From Bacteroidota bacterium (GTDB lineage: Bacteria > Bacteroidota > Bacteroidia > Flavobacteriales > Flavobacteriaceae): a stretch of 64,000 nt of DNA. The translations under genes were made by a program, and so were the position numbers. The first letter of the stretch is position 1. Each line of letters begins with the position of its first letter. The notes beneath the pieces were generated by a model. It was not told the origin of the DNA, did no database searches, and saw nothing but the letters and a program-made list of their open reading frames with translations. Shown here piece after piece: positions 53,841 through 62,479 of this stretch. The stretch covers positions 1 to 64,000 of the forward strand of contig JAHJTN010000012.1 of assembly GCA_018829465.1 (NCBI GenBank). The letters run 5' to 3'.

Positions 53841-56090
53841 TTAAAACCAGAATCCAAGGTTAAAAAACCATTCTGTGTTTCCTGTGTCGGGCGACCAAGT
53901 ATATTTTATTTCTATGGGGCCAATGAAAGTTTCTAAGCCATAACCTATGGCATAACCCGTAAATTCGGGTGCGTCTATCCAATCGTTTGTTTCGAAAAGT
54001 CCATCGCCTATATTGGAAAAATTTCCGGCAAAACTCAAGTGATTTTTATTGATAAACTCGTAGTCAAATTCGAATTCGGCTTTAACATAGCTGTCGCCGG
54101 CAATTTCCAAAAAATCGTAGCCGAAGAAAGGTCTGATGTTGTTGACAAAATTATTTCCGTATCCTCCCAACAAAAAATCCAAACCTCCGGCACTTCCGCC
54201 GTTGATTCTGAATCCTCCTTCGGTGCCAACTTGGAGGGCGAGTTTTGGAAAAAGCTTAAACGCCGTCATGATATGGGCTTTCCCGATAGAAAAATCTTCA
54301 AAAACATTGTTAAAATCAGAAGAGGCAAAATAGTGGTGAAAATCGCCTTCAAAAATGACCCCTTTGGTTGGAAAATACCTATCGTCTAACGAATCGTATT
54401 TCAAAAAACCGTAAAAGCTATAAAAATCACTGTCTTCAAAAAAGGTTTTGCCCTGTGTGAGTGCAATCGTCTCGGTAGAAATACGAAGTCTTTTGTGTTC
54501 CAGTCCGGCTCCAAGCGTAAAAACCTGTCTGAAAAGCGTTTGCAGGTATATTTGGCTGGTTAGGTCTGAATACTCCAAATCAATTTTGTTGAGTTGCTCC
54601 AGATTGGGAATTTCTATAACAGGTCTGTTAATAAAATTAATAAAACTCAGCGATTTCTGAAATTGATTATAGTCTGAATTGATGCCAAAACTAAAGCCAA
54701 AACCCCTATCGATATAATATTGTAAACTGTAACGAACGTTGTCCCCCAGCATCACATCGAGCGAAGCAACGTCATTGTCTGTCAGGAATCTTTTTTTGGT
54801 CACATTGACCATGGCAGCACTTTTGTATAAATCGTCGTAATGAAGACCCAGCCGCAAAAATGTATTGTCGGGATTCTCGGTGAGGTTCAATTTTAAATAT
54901 TCGTTGCCGGTCGTGTCTTTTTCCTTTTGGTATTTGATGGTTTTAAAATTGTTGGTAGCCGCTAGGTTGTTGAGCCCTTCGTTAAATTTTTTATATGTCA
55001 TGCTGGTAGGCGGCTTAAACTTTAGTTTTCCCAGCACGTAATCACGCGTATAACTTTTGATACCACTGATTTTAATTTGATTAATATGAATACTGTCGTT
55101 AGATGCTGGTACCGGATGCAGAATTCTTGAACCTTTTTGAATGCGCGCCAGACTGTCTAGCTGTTTTTGCTTCATCTCGGCAGCCAGAATGCCATTATTG
55201 ATGATGGCCTCGCCTTCTGCAAATGAAACCACGTTAAAAGCTTCTATGTTTGGTTTGATGTATATGTCTGTTCGTCTTACTTTATCCTTCATCGAATTTC
55301 CGGTTTGCAGGTTTGAAATTTGCAACAAAATGTCGGTGGCCGATTTGAGTTCATCTTGGGTCAAAAGCCTGTCTTGTACGTCAATCCCGATGATGACATC
55401 TGCGCCTCTGGCTTTTAATTCATCTAAAGGGTAATTGTTGACCACGCCGCCGTCCACAAACATGCGTCCGTTTATGGTAACGGGTTCAAAAAGCGATGGG
55501 AAAGCACCACTGGCCGCAATGGCTTCGGGCAAAAAACCACTTTCCAAAACCACCGATTCACCGGTTTCAATATCCGTAGCCATGCAAAAAAACGGAATAG
55601 GAAGTTTGCTGAAATCGTCAATCTCGCTCACGTGGTTGGTGAGTCTAAAAAGCAGGTTGTACACATTTTGACCTTTGAAAATGGCCGAAGGGAAAGAGAT
55701 TTTAAACTTGTTGAAAGGCAAAGTCAGCACATATCTTTCGGCGTCTTCTTTTTCGTAGAAGGTCTTGGCACTTCTGGGCAATCCGTCTTGTATGAGCGTA
55801 TTGAAATCAATCGCCCGAAAAATGGAATCCAACTCATTTGCCGAATATCCCGATGCATACAGCGCTCCTACAATGGCACCCATGCTGGTGCCGCCTATGT
55901 AATCTATCCGAATACCGGCGTCTTCTATAACCTTGAGCGCACCTATATGTGCAAATCCTTTAGCACCACCTCCGCTGAGCACCAACCCTACTTTGATATC
56001 TCTGTTAATGGTGTCTTGTGCTTGTAGAAATGGTGTCGCCAAAAGCACACAAAACCAGCTAATTTGTTTGAGTTGTTTGGTAAAATTCAT
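53841..56090 (-). CDS. Patatin-like phospholipase with outer-membrane barrel
   Basis: A 749-aa protein: signal peptide (about 1-24), a patatin domain (about 30-225), a POTRA-like segment (about 325-400) and a 16-strand-type barrel to the aromatic C terminus (FFNLGFWF). The patatin domain has the oxyanion loop VLSGGGAKGFAHIG, the nucleophile elbow GGTSMG and the catalytic Asp in VDGGVVNNYP. This is the layout of PlpD-type secreted phospholipases, in which the barrel exports or holds the lipase. Its start overlaps the end of uvrC by 32 bp. Confidence 0.92.
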   Translation of the reverse strand: MNFTKQLKQISWFCVLLATPFLQAQDTINRDIKVGLVLSGGGAKGFAHIGALKVIEDAGIRIDYIGGTSMGAIVGALYASGYSANELDSIFRAIDFNTLIQDGLPRSAKTFYEKEDAERYVLTLPFNKFKISFPSAIFKGQNVYNLLFRLTNHVSEIDDFSKLPIPFFCMATDIETGESVVLESGFLPEAIAASGAFPSLFEPVTINGRMFVDGGVVNNYPLDELKARGADVIIGIDVQDRLLTQDELKSATDILLQISNLQTGNSMKDKVRRTDIYIKPNIEAFNVVSFAEGEAIINNGILAAEMKQKQLDSLARIQKGSRILHPVPASNDSIHINQIKISGIKSYTRDYVLGKLKFKPPTSMTYKKFNEGLNNLAATNNFKTIKYQKEKDTTGNEYLKLNLTENPDNTFLRLGLHYDDLYKSAAMVNVTKKRFLTDNDVASLDVMLGDNVRYSLQYYIDRGFGFSFGINSDYNQFQKSLSFINFINRPVIEIPNLEQLNKIDLEYSDLTSQIYLQTLFRQVFTLGAGLEHKRLRISTETIALTQGKTFFEDSDFYSFYGFLKYDSLDDRYFPTKGVIFEGDFHHYFASSDFNNVFEDFSIGKAHIMTAFKLFPKLALQVGTEGGFRINGGSAGGLDFLLGGYGNNFVNNIRPFFGYDFLEIAGDSYVKAEFEFDYEFINKNHLSFAGNFSNIGDGLFETNDWIDAPEFTGYAIGYGLETFIGPIEIKYTWSPDTGNTEWFFNLGFWF

Positions 56091-57861
56091 ATATCAATTT
56101 TGCTTTGGCTTGGCCAATGACACTCGCTATTTCTTCTTGAGTTGCCGCTGCGACACGTTTGGCCGACCTGAAGTGGTTCAACAAAGCCCACTCTGTCTTG
56201 GTGCCCACACCCGGAATCAGCGACAACTCCGATTGCAAAGCGGCCTTGCTTCGCTTGTTGCGATGAAAACTTATTCCAAACCTATGCGCCTCGTTTCTAA
56301 GCTGTTGTATCACCTTCAGCGATTCAGATTTCTTGTCCAGATACAAAGGAACGGCATCGTTTGGGAAGTAAATTTCTTCCAGCCTTTTTGCGATACCAAT
56401 AATACTAATTTTTCCGCGCAATTCTAACTTTTCCAAACTTTTTAACGCAGCTGATAGTTGACCTTTGCCACCGTCAATCACGACGAGTTGCGGAAGTGGT
56501 TCATTTTCGAGTAGCAGCCTGCTGTATCGCCGGTAAATAATCTCCTCCATAGAGGCAAAATCGTCCGGACCTTCTACGGTTTTAATATTAAAATGCCTGT
56601 AATCTTTTTTACTGGGTTTGCCGTCTTTGAAAACCACACAAGCAGCCACCGGATGCGTGCCTTGTATGTTGGAATTGTCAAAACATTCGATGTGTCGGGG
56701 TTCTTTTTGCATGCGCAAATCTTTCATCATTTGCTGCATCAAGCGTTTGGTGTGTCGCTCCGGATCGGTAATTTTTATTTGTTTCAATTTTTCCAAACGG
56801 GTATAAACCGCATTTCGCTGCGAGAGCTCAATGAGTCTTTTTTTGTCGCCCATTTTGGGAATTTCAATCTTTTTGTCCGGCCCCAAATCTACCGGAAAAG
56901 GCAAATAAATGGTTATGTTTTGTGACCCGAAACGCTGCCATATTTCTACTATACCGATTTGCAAAAGCGCTTCGTCGGCTTCATCTAATTTTTTCTTGAT
57001 TTCCAAGGTGTGCGACCGAACAATGGCGCCATGCGAAATTTGCAGATAATTGACATAAGCGGCACTTTCATCAGAAACCACACTGAAAACATCCACATCC
57101 GAAATGTTGGGGTTGACCACCGTAGATTTGGCTTGGTAGTTTTGCAAAACTTCTAGTTTTTCCTTGATGCGTTGCGCCTCCTCAAAAGCCAAGGCTTCTG
57201 AGGCATGTCTCATTTGTTGGCGAAATTGCGATAGCGAATTGCCGAAATTGCCTCTGAGAATCTCTCGGATACTGGCCACCATCTTATCGTAGTCGGCTTC
57301 CGATTGCTTTGCCTCGCAAGGACCCAAGCAGTTTCCAAGATGGTATTCCAAGCAGACTTTGTATTTTTGGTTTTCGATGTTTTTTTCACTCAGGTCGTAG
57401 CTGCACGTCCGCAGCGTATAGAGCGATTTCATCATGTCGAGCAAGGTGTGGATGGTTCTAAAACTGGTGTACGGACCAAAGTATTCCGAACCGTCTTTCA
57501 CAAGTTTTCGGGTAGAAAAAATGCGCGGAAACCTTTCGTTTTTGATACAAATCCACGGATAGGTTTTATCGTCACGCAGCTGCACATTGTAACGCGGTTG
57601 GTATTCTTTGATGAGGTTATTTTCCAACAGCAGCGCATCGGTTTCAGAAGCCACTACAATATGACGAATATCGGCTATCTTCTTCACCAAGACACGGGTT
57701 TTGGCAGTATCGTGTTTTTTGGTAAAGTATGACGAAACCCGTTTTTGCAGGTTTTTAGCTTTGCCTACGTAGAGCAATTTGTCTTTGCTGTCATAAAACT
57801 GATAAACCCCCGGCGATTTTGGAAGGGTCTTTAGGATGACGTCTAGTTTTTTGGTTTCCAT
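56059..57861 (-). CDS. uvrC: Excinuclease ABC subunit C
   Basis: A 600-aa nucleotide-excision-repair nuclease that makes both cuts around a lesion. The GIY-YIG domain (about 10-90, SPGVYQFYDSKDKLLYVGKAKNL in two parts) makes the 3' cut; a UVR segment and the RNase H-like region (HIECFDNSNIQGTHPVAACVVF; LVVIDGGKGQL) make the 5' cut; a helix-hairpin-helix pair (SLIPGVGTKTEWALL) ends it. The ATG at 57861 is chosen because a promoter box lies 9 bp upstream; an in-frame extension to 57897 would cross it. Confidence 0.96.
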   Translation of the reverse strand: METKKLDVILKTLPKSPGVYQFYDSKDKLLYVGKAKNLQKRVSSYFTKKHDTAKTRVLVKKIADIRHIVVASETDALLLENNLIKEYQPRYNVQLRDDKTYPWICIKNERFPRIFSTRKLVKDGSEYFGPYTSFRTIHTLLDMMKSLYTLRTCSYDLSEKNIENQKYKVCLEYHLGNCLGPCEAKQSEADYDKMVASIREILRGNFGNSLSQFRQQMRHASEALAFEEAQRIKEKLEVLQNYQAKSTVVNPNISDVDVFSVVSDESAAYVNYLQISHGAIVRSHTLEIKKKLDEADEALLQIGIVEIWQRFGSQNITIYLPFPVDLGPDKKIEIPKMGDKKRLIELSQRNAVYTRLEKLKQIKITDPERHTKRLMQQMMKDLRMQKEPRHIECFDNSNIQGTHPVAACVVFKDGKPSKKDYRHFNIKTVEGPDDFASMEEIIYRRYSRLLLENEPLPQLVVIDGGKGQLSAALKSLEKLELRGKISIIGIAKRLEEIYFPNDAVPLYLDKKSESLKVIQQLRNEAHRFGISFHRNKRSKAALQSELSLIPGVGTKTEWALLNHFRSAKRVAAATQEEIASVIGQAKAKLIYEFYQTTQTN

Positions 57862-57869
57862 TTTCAGTA

Positions 57870-57898
57870 CAAAGATAATTTTTTGCAGTCTTGCCAAA
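57870..57898 (-). promoter_or_regulatory. Promoter of uvrC
   Basis: Minus strand: TTTG (57898-57895), a 17-bp spacer, TATCTTTG (57877-57870). The ATG follows after 8 bp, so the mRNA would be nearly leaderless. The overlap of uvrC with the patatin gene suggests both use it. Confidence 0.55.
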
Positions 57899-58044
57899 AA
57901 TAATGAAATGCGTGCTCGTGAATGAGACCTTTTTGCGACCGCAGTGAAGGCTGTAAAAACACCAGAATCTTCAATACTGATTGAAAATCAATGTGTCAAA
58001 TAAAGCTTCCGGAAGTTCCCTTTGCATTGAGCGTATGGCCCATT

Positions 58045-58437
58045 TCACAAAAATGATTTGATAAGCGCGGCTGTCTGATGAAATTCTTCGGGTGTGAAAA
58101 CTTTCTTTTTCTGTGTAAAATCCATATCGGACATATGTTGCAAGGGTACCAAATGTATGTGAACATGTGGCACCTCCAAACCAATGGCGGCCATACCTAT
58201 ACGTTTGCACGGAATGGCTTTTTCGAGGGCGGTTGCCATTTTTTTAGCAAACTTCATCAGGTCTGCATAGGTGTCGTCATCCATGTCATAAAACTTATCA
58301 ACTTCTGTTTTAGGAATACAGATGGTATGGCCTTTTGCATTGGGAAACGCATCGAGTATGGCGATAAAACGCTCATCTTCCGCAAGGCGATAGGCTGGTA
58401 TTTCGCCTTGAATGATTTTGGTGAAAATACTGGGCAT
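58045..58437 (-). CDS. HIT family protein (histidine triad hydrolase)
   Basis: A 130-aa protein of the HIT superfamily, which hydrolyse nucleoside phosphoramidates or other nucleotides. The histidine triad is VPHVHIHLVPL (about 95-105), and the N-terminal start IFTKIIQGEIPAYRLAED is typical. Small, single-domain, cytoplasmic. About 210 bp before it, up to the DUF4139 gene, hold no gene I can support; the 147 bp to uvrC likewise. Confidence 0.94.
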   Translation of the reverse strand: MPSIFTKIIQGEIPAYRLAEDERFIAILDAFPNAKGHTICIPKTEVDKFYDMDDDTYADLMKFAKKMATALEKAIPCKRIGMAAIGLEVPHVHIHLVPLQHMSDMDFTQKKKVFTPEEFHQTAALIKSFL

Positions 58438-58650
58438 GTCTTTGTTTTTTTAGTTATTTAACGTCAGTTCTATCTCTTTTTGAAGCGTTCCGTAACTGTG
58501 GCGAAAGCTTAGCAACGTGTTTATTTGCAAACTTTTATTCGTACAACACATATAATTCGTAAAAACCTCCAAATTCTTCAAGAAAACTTGTTCAACAAAC
58601 CCACCACAATTTTCAAAAAGAATTTTTTTACAACAGTTTTTCAAAGATAA

Positions 58651-60513
58651 TTAATCCAAAATTAGCTTTTCTCGCTTGGGATATTTCACTTCATAGTCAA
58701 ACAAAATTTCTTTTTGTGCTTGTGCCGGCAAAGTGAATATCCATTTTAATGCACCGGTTTGCGAATCGAATTGGGCGTCATTCAAGTTGCCGGGCGTTAC
58801 GGAAATGTCGGAAACCACCGAAACGGGGATTTGATCGAAAATGGTGAGGTTAATGGCACTTGCTTTTTTGTTTCTCACCGTTATTTTATAACCCCTGCTT
58901 TCTATTTTGTTAGATCCCAATGTTCTTTTTTTGCTGAATTCTTCTTCTTTGTTGCGCGCTATCACAATGTTTTGGTCACGGCCCAATGAAATTTCCAAGG
59001 TATCCGATAATGCATTGGCATCGAGTATAGTACGCCCTACAAAACCTTTTTCAAAGTAGAGGTTGGCTTCGCCCTCAAGCAGGTTGTACTGTCCCCAATC
59101 GGTGATACGTGCCATCAAAAAGGCATCTTTGTCTAATTTCGGAATCGCAATATAATTGTATTCGGCATTTATGGTATAATCTCTTAAATCTACCATCCTT
59201 TTGTCTCCACCCGATTTGATGGAATAGGGTTGTTCAACGGCGATTTCTACCGTGGTTTGCGTCTCGGTAAACTCCGTGATGAGGGTGTTGGCTTTTTCTA
59301 TTTGCACACCCGAGGCCCTTCCTTCCAGCTTCCTAGATGCGCCGTATCCTGTGACAACCACCTCGTCTAGCTGCATACTAGATTCTTGCAATTTTACATT
59401 GACTTCATCACCGCTTATTGGCACTTGCCGTGATTCAAAACCCACATAGCTGATAGAAAGTGCGGTGGCGCCATTGGGAAGCGTCAGGCTGTAGTAACCG
59501 TCATAGTCTGTTTGTGTGCCGATATTAGTACCTACCACAATGACGTTTGCCCCCGGCAAAGGGCCGTTTTCATCGTAAACCCTACCGCTGACCATGCCTG
59601 AAACAATTCCATTGCCGCGGTTTCGTTTGTAAATGGTATTGCGTGCATAATTCAATTTCCAAGGTTCCAAATCGGGCGAAACGCTGCTTTTGTTGGGGTT
59701 ACCATTAGAAAAAACCAGCTTCACCCGATCCCAATCTACACCCGTGTTTTGATACACCTCTGCTTTGTATAGCAAGCTGAGTGGTTGTTGTATGTTTTCC
59801 AGACGAATGTCGTATTTGGGATACCATCCCGCGTTTGAAACCAAATAGGTTAGTTCAAAATTTGCCGCCACCGTACTATCGGATTGCACACGCACGACCA
59901 CTTCGCTTACGGGTTCTTTGGATTTACTTTGCAGTGCGTTTAGTTGATTTTCCAGATCGGTTTTCTGTTTTTGGTCGGCAGCGGCTTTTTTTCTGAGCGA
60001 AACCTCCTCCGTTTTGATTTTTGTGAGTTCAGCATCAAAAAATTCGATAGCACTTTTGAGTTGCGTCAGACTGATGTTTGCATTTCTGCTCATATCTTTG
60101 TTCTGATGCAAAACACTTTGCTTTTCGCTGAGTACTTCCAGCCGAGACCTGTCTGCGGTCATCTTGTCATTGAGTTTTTCGAGTACATTTTCCAAACTGT
60201 CTATTTTTTCGTCCTGTTTGGTTTTGGCCAAGTAGTTTTTGCGCGGGTTAACAGACAAAACTGTGAAATTTCCAAGGCCTTTTACCTGCAAACTGTTGGT
60301 GTTGAGATAAGGCGACAGCCCTGTGATGATCAATTCGGTGTAGCCGGGTGCGAGGGTGGTTTTGCCACTTTCAGACACTTGCGCGCCGGAGAGAAAAACA
60401 GTGACATTCGTGATCGCTGTTTGAAGACTTTTTTCCTTAAATTCTTGAGCTGTTGCTGTAAAATGAATACAGCATAGCGCGACTAAAACGGCAGGGAGTT
60501 TTGTGAAATGCAT
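58651..60513 (-). CDS. DUF4139 (MuiA-like) protein with inserted receptor-like domain
   Basis: A 620-aa exported protein: signal peptide (about 1-22, ending ATAQ), an N-terminal domain (about 28-100), a coiled coil (about 100-195), then the DUF4139 beta-rich region (about 205-620), known in the mucoidy inhibitor A family. Inside it, residues about 305-375 form a carboxypeptidase-regulatory-like sandwich (SGRVYDENGPLPGANVIVVG; YDGYYSLTLP), followed by QLDEVVVTGYG (about 381-391), the phrase that normally links this sandwich to the plug of TonB receptors. DUF4139 then resumes (VEIAVEQPYSI). The ATG at 60513 begins the signal peptide; an in-frame extension lies upstream. Confidence 0.88.
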   Translation of the reverse strand: MHFTKLPAVLVALCCIHFTATAQEFKEKSLQTAITNVTVFLSGAQVSESGKTTLAPGYTELIITGLSPYLNTNSLQVKGLGNFTVLSVNPRKNYLAKTKQDEKIDSLENVLEKLNDKMTADRSRLEVLSEKQSVLHQNKDMSRNANISLTQLKSAIEFFDAELTKIKTEEVSLRKKAAADQKQKTDLENQLNALQSKSKEPVSEVVVRVQSDSTVAANFELTYLVSNAGWYPKYDIRLENIQQPLSLLYKAEVYQNTGVDWDRVKLVFSNGNPNKSSVSPDLEPWKLNYARNTIYKRNRGNGIVSGMVSGRVYDENGPLPGANVIVVGTNIGTQTDYDGYYSLTLPNGATALSISYVGFESRQVPISGDEVNVKLQESSMQLDEVVVTGYGASRKLEGRASGVQIEKANTLITEFTETQTTVEIAVEQPYSIKSGGDKRMVDLRDYTINAEYNYIAIPKLDKDAFLMARITDWGQYNLLEGEANLYFEKGFVGRTILDANALSDTLEISLGRDQNIVIARNKEEEFSKKRTLGSNKIESRGYKITVRNKKASAINLTIFDQIPVSVVSDISVTPGNLNDAQFDSQTGALKWIFTLPAQAQKEILFDYEVKYPKREKLILD

Positions 60514-60837
60514 AAATAGAATTGTTAAATTTCTTTTATTTGGCAAAAGTTGTTCCAAATTTGATGGTTTTAATACTTTTGGGAAATCAAAATTAGACCG
60601 AAACTTTTCTTGAGGACTTTTTTATGTTTTTATCAAGATGTTTGATGTAAATTTAAGGTGTTTCGAGAAAGTTTTTTCGTTTTTGAAAGAATAAATGTTA
60701 TATTTCGTTTTATTTAAAAAAGTGATTACATAAAAACCGCTATGTCTGAAAATAATTCTTAAAAAAAGTTCTCCACAGAACTGAAAAGATTTAATAATTT
60801 ATTTAACCTGTAAAACAAAAATTATAAATTTAAACAC

Positions 60838-61509
60838 ATGAAACAAAGCCTTATTCTCTTGCTACTCCTTCCCGGTTTTTTAATGGCCCAAGAAACCGTC
60901 ACCAAAAACATGGGAAAATTTGATGAAATCAAAGTTTTTAACGGAATTTCCATTCGACTCATAAAAGGTGAAAGCGGCAAAGTAACCATCACGGGAGCTA
61001 ACGCCGAAGATGTGGTTTTGATCAATAGAAACGGACTTTTACGGATTCGGATGAAAACCAAAAAGATTTTCCGCGGCGACGAAACTCAAGTGGTCATCCA
61101 CTTTGACAAGATCGATAAGATTGACGCCAACGAAAATGCGTATGTACTCTCCAACGACGAAATAAGCACAACTACTTTGGTTATCAATGCGCAAGAAGGT
61201 GCAGAGGTAAAAGTGCCTATTAATGTTGATAGACTTGAGGCCAAGGCCGTATCCGGGGGCATTCTCGACCTGAAGGGTCGCGCAGATGTACAGGATATTT
61301 CAGTAAAAGCCGGCGGACAGTTCGATGCCAAAGACCTCATCAGCAAACAAAGCATTGTAGTAGTGAGTGCTGGTGGTTCAGCAAAAATATTTGCCACAGA
61401 TTTTGCTGACGCCAAAGTAAGGGCCGGCGGCCGGGTGGAAATATACGGTAATCCCAAAAAAGTAAACAAAAACACCTTTATGGGTGGCAACATACTCGAA
61501 ATGAATTAA
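60838..61509 (+). CDS. DUF2807 (head GIN domain) exported protein
   Basis: A 223-aa protein with a signal peptide (about 1-17, ending LMAQ) and the DUF2807 right-handed beta-helix-like fold: FDEIKVFNGISIRLIKGE at the start, then repeated short strands ending in Gly-turns (VVSAGGSAKIFA; AKVRAGGRVEIYGNP). Probably an envelope adhesin-like or structural protein; function unknown. The 279-bp spacer before it contains no gene. The LysE gene follows after 10 bp. Confidence 0.88.
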   Translation: MKQSLILLLLLPGFLMAQETVTKNMGKFDEIKVFNGISIRLIKGESGKVTITGANAEDVVLINRNGLLRIRMKTKKIFRGDETQVVIHFDKIDKIDANENAYVLSNDEISTTTLVINAQEGAEVKVPINVDRLEAKAVSGGILDLKGRADVQDISVKAGGQFDAKDLISKQSIVVVSAGGSAKIFATDFADAKVRAGGRVEIYGNPKKVNKNTFMGGNILEMN

Positions 61510-61519
61510 TTTGTAGGTT

Positions 61520-62194
61520 ATGCAAGACCACCTGATCTCAGCCATTCCCATAGGATTTGTACTGAGTTTTATGATTGGCCCGGTGTTTTTTGTCTTGTTG
61601 GAAACGGCGGCAACAAAAGGATTTCGTGCTGCTTTGGTCTTCGATTTGGGCGTGATTTTAGCCGATGCTACTTTTATCTACATCGCCTATTTTGCCAGCT
61701 ATTCTTTACTTCAAAAAATTGAAAACCAACCCTATTTGTTCTTGTTGGGCGGTGGTATTTTGGTGGTTTATGGCATCGTCAGCCTAGTTAAGACCAATAT
61801 TTTTCAAAAAAGAATCAATATCGATACCCAGCTCATCCATTTTAAAAACAACTATCTGGCACTTTTGGTCAAAGGCTTCGGACTCAATTTTATCAATATC
61901 GGAGTGTTGGGCTTTTGGCTGGGTCTCATCGTGGTTTTTGTTCCCAAATGGCAATTAAACGCACAGGAAACCATCTTGTTTTTTGGCGCCATCATCGGGG
62001 CGTATTTGACCACGGATATCGTTAAAATTATATTGGCTAAACAACTCAAATCCAGGCTCACAACACATCGGATATTTCAAATTAAAAAAGGCATTGCCAT
62101 ACTGCTCATCTTCTTTGGAATGCTGCTAATGGCTCAGGCTTTTTTTCCGGAAAATTCCCACAAACTGGAGAAAGTGATGGAACGGGTTGAGTAA
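61520..62194 (+). CDS. LysE family exporter
   Basis: A 224-aa membrane protein with six predicted helices. IPIGFVLSFMIGPVFFVLLETAATKGFRAAL (two conserved parts, GPVFF and KGFRAAL) and the following LGVILADATFIYIAYF are typical of LysE/RhtB amino-acid exporters. The last helix is LLIFFGMLLMAQAFF. Substrate not known. A spacer of 285 bp follows, with an inverted repeat at 62336-62357 (TTTAGG with CCTAAA) that lacks a T-run after it. Confidence 0.9.
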   Translation: MQDHLISAIPIGFVLSFMIGPVFFVLLETAATKGFRAALVFDLGVILADATFIYIAYFASYSLLQKIENQPYLFLLGGGILVVYGIVSLVKTNIFQKRINIDTQLIHFKNNYLALLVKGFGLNFINIGVLGFWLGLIVVFVPKWQLNAQETILFFGAIIGAYLTTDIVKIILAKQLKSRLTTHRIFQIKKGIAILLIFFGMLLMAQAFFPENSHKLEKVMERVE

Positions 62195-62421
62195 AACTTT
62201 TGAAAGTTGTAATTGAGCTTATACCGCTATGAACTACCAAGCTTCTATATAAACATTTAGTAAGCTGAAATTCAAAAAATGTTTGTGCATTTCTGAAAAA
62301 TAATCTGATAAAATAACTTCATCGCGATAGCTTTTTTTAGGTTGACCGCAGCCTAAACTACGCTGTGACTTCGCTACCGGATTCGGTGCTGTATGAGAAA
62401 AAAACACTTGAATTTTTCAGT

Positions 62422-62452
62422 CTTTTTTTCCTATAGAAATACAGTATCTTTG
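62422..62452 (+). promoter_or_regulatory. Promoter of lepA
   Basis: TATCTTTG at 62445-62452 is a full match to TAnnTTTG, 27 bp before the ATG. The upstream box is a T-run (TTTT at 62422-62425, 19-bp spacer) and not a clean TTTG. Confidence 0.6.
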
Positions 62453-62479
62453 CGCAAAATTGTCTGTGAACAAAGATTT

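Noticed and set aside
57971-58210. Minus-strand 79-codon ORF over the 3' end of the HIT gene
   Set aside because: Mostly a shadow of the HIT gene in another frame; the part beyond the HIT stop has no support.
58450-58644. Minus-strand 64-codon ORF between the HIT and DUF4139 genes
   Set aside because: Cys/Asn/Leu-rich composition without a recognisable domain, in an A+T-rich spacer where such frames arise by chance. The last 20 codons look somewhat protein-like, so a decayed gene end cannot be excluded.
62336-62357. Inverted repeat TTTAGG / CCTAAA as a terminator after the LysE gene
   Set aside because: The T-run lies before the stem and not after it, the stem is only 6 bp, and it is about 140 bp from the stop.
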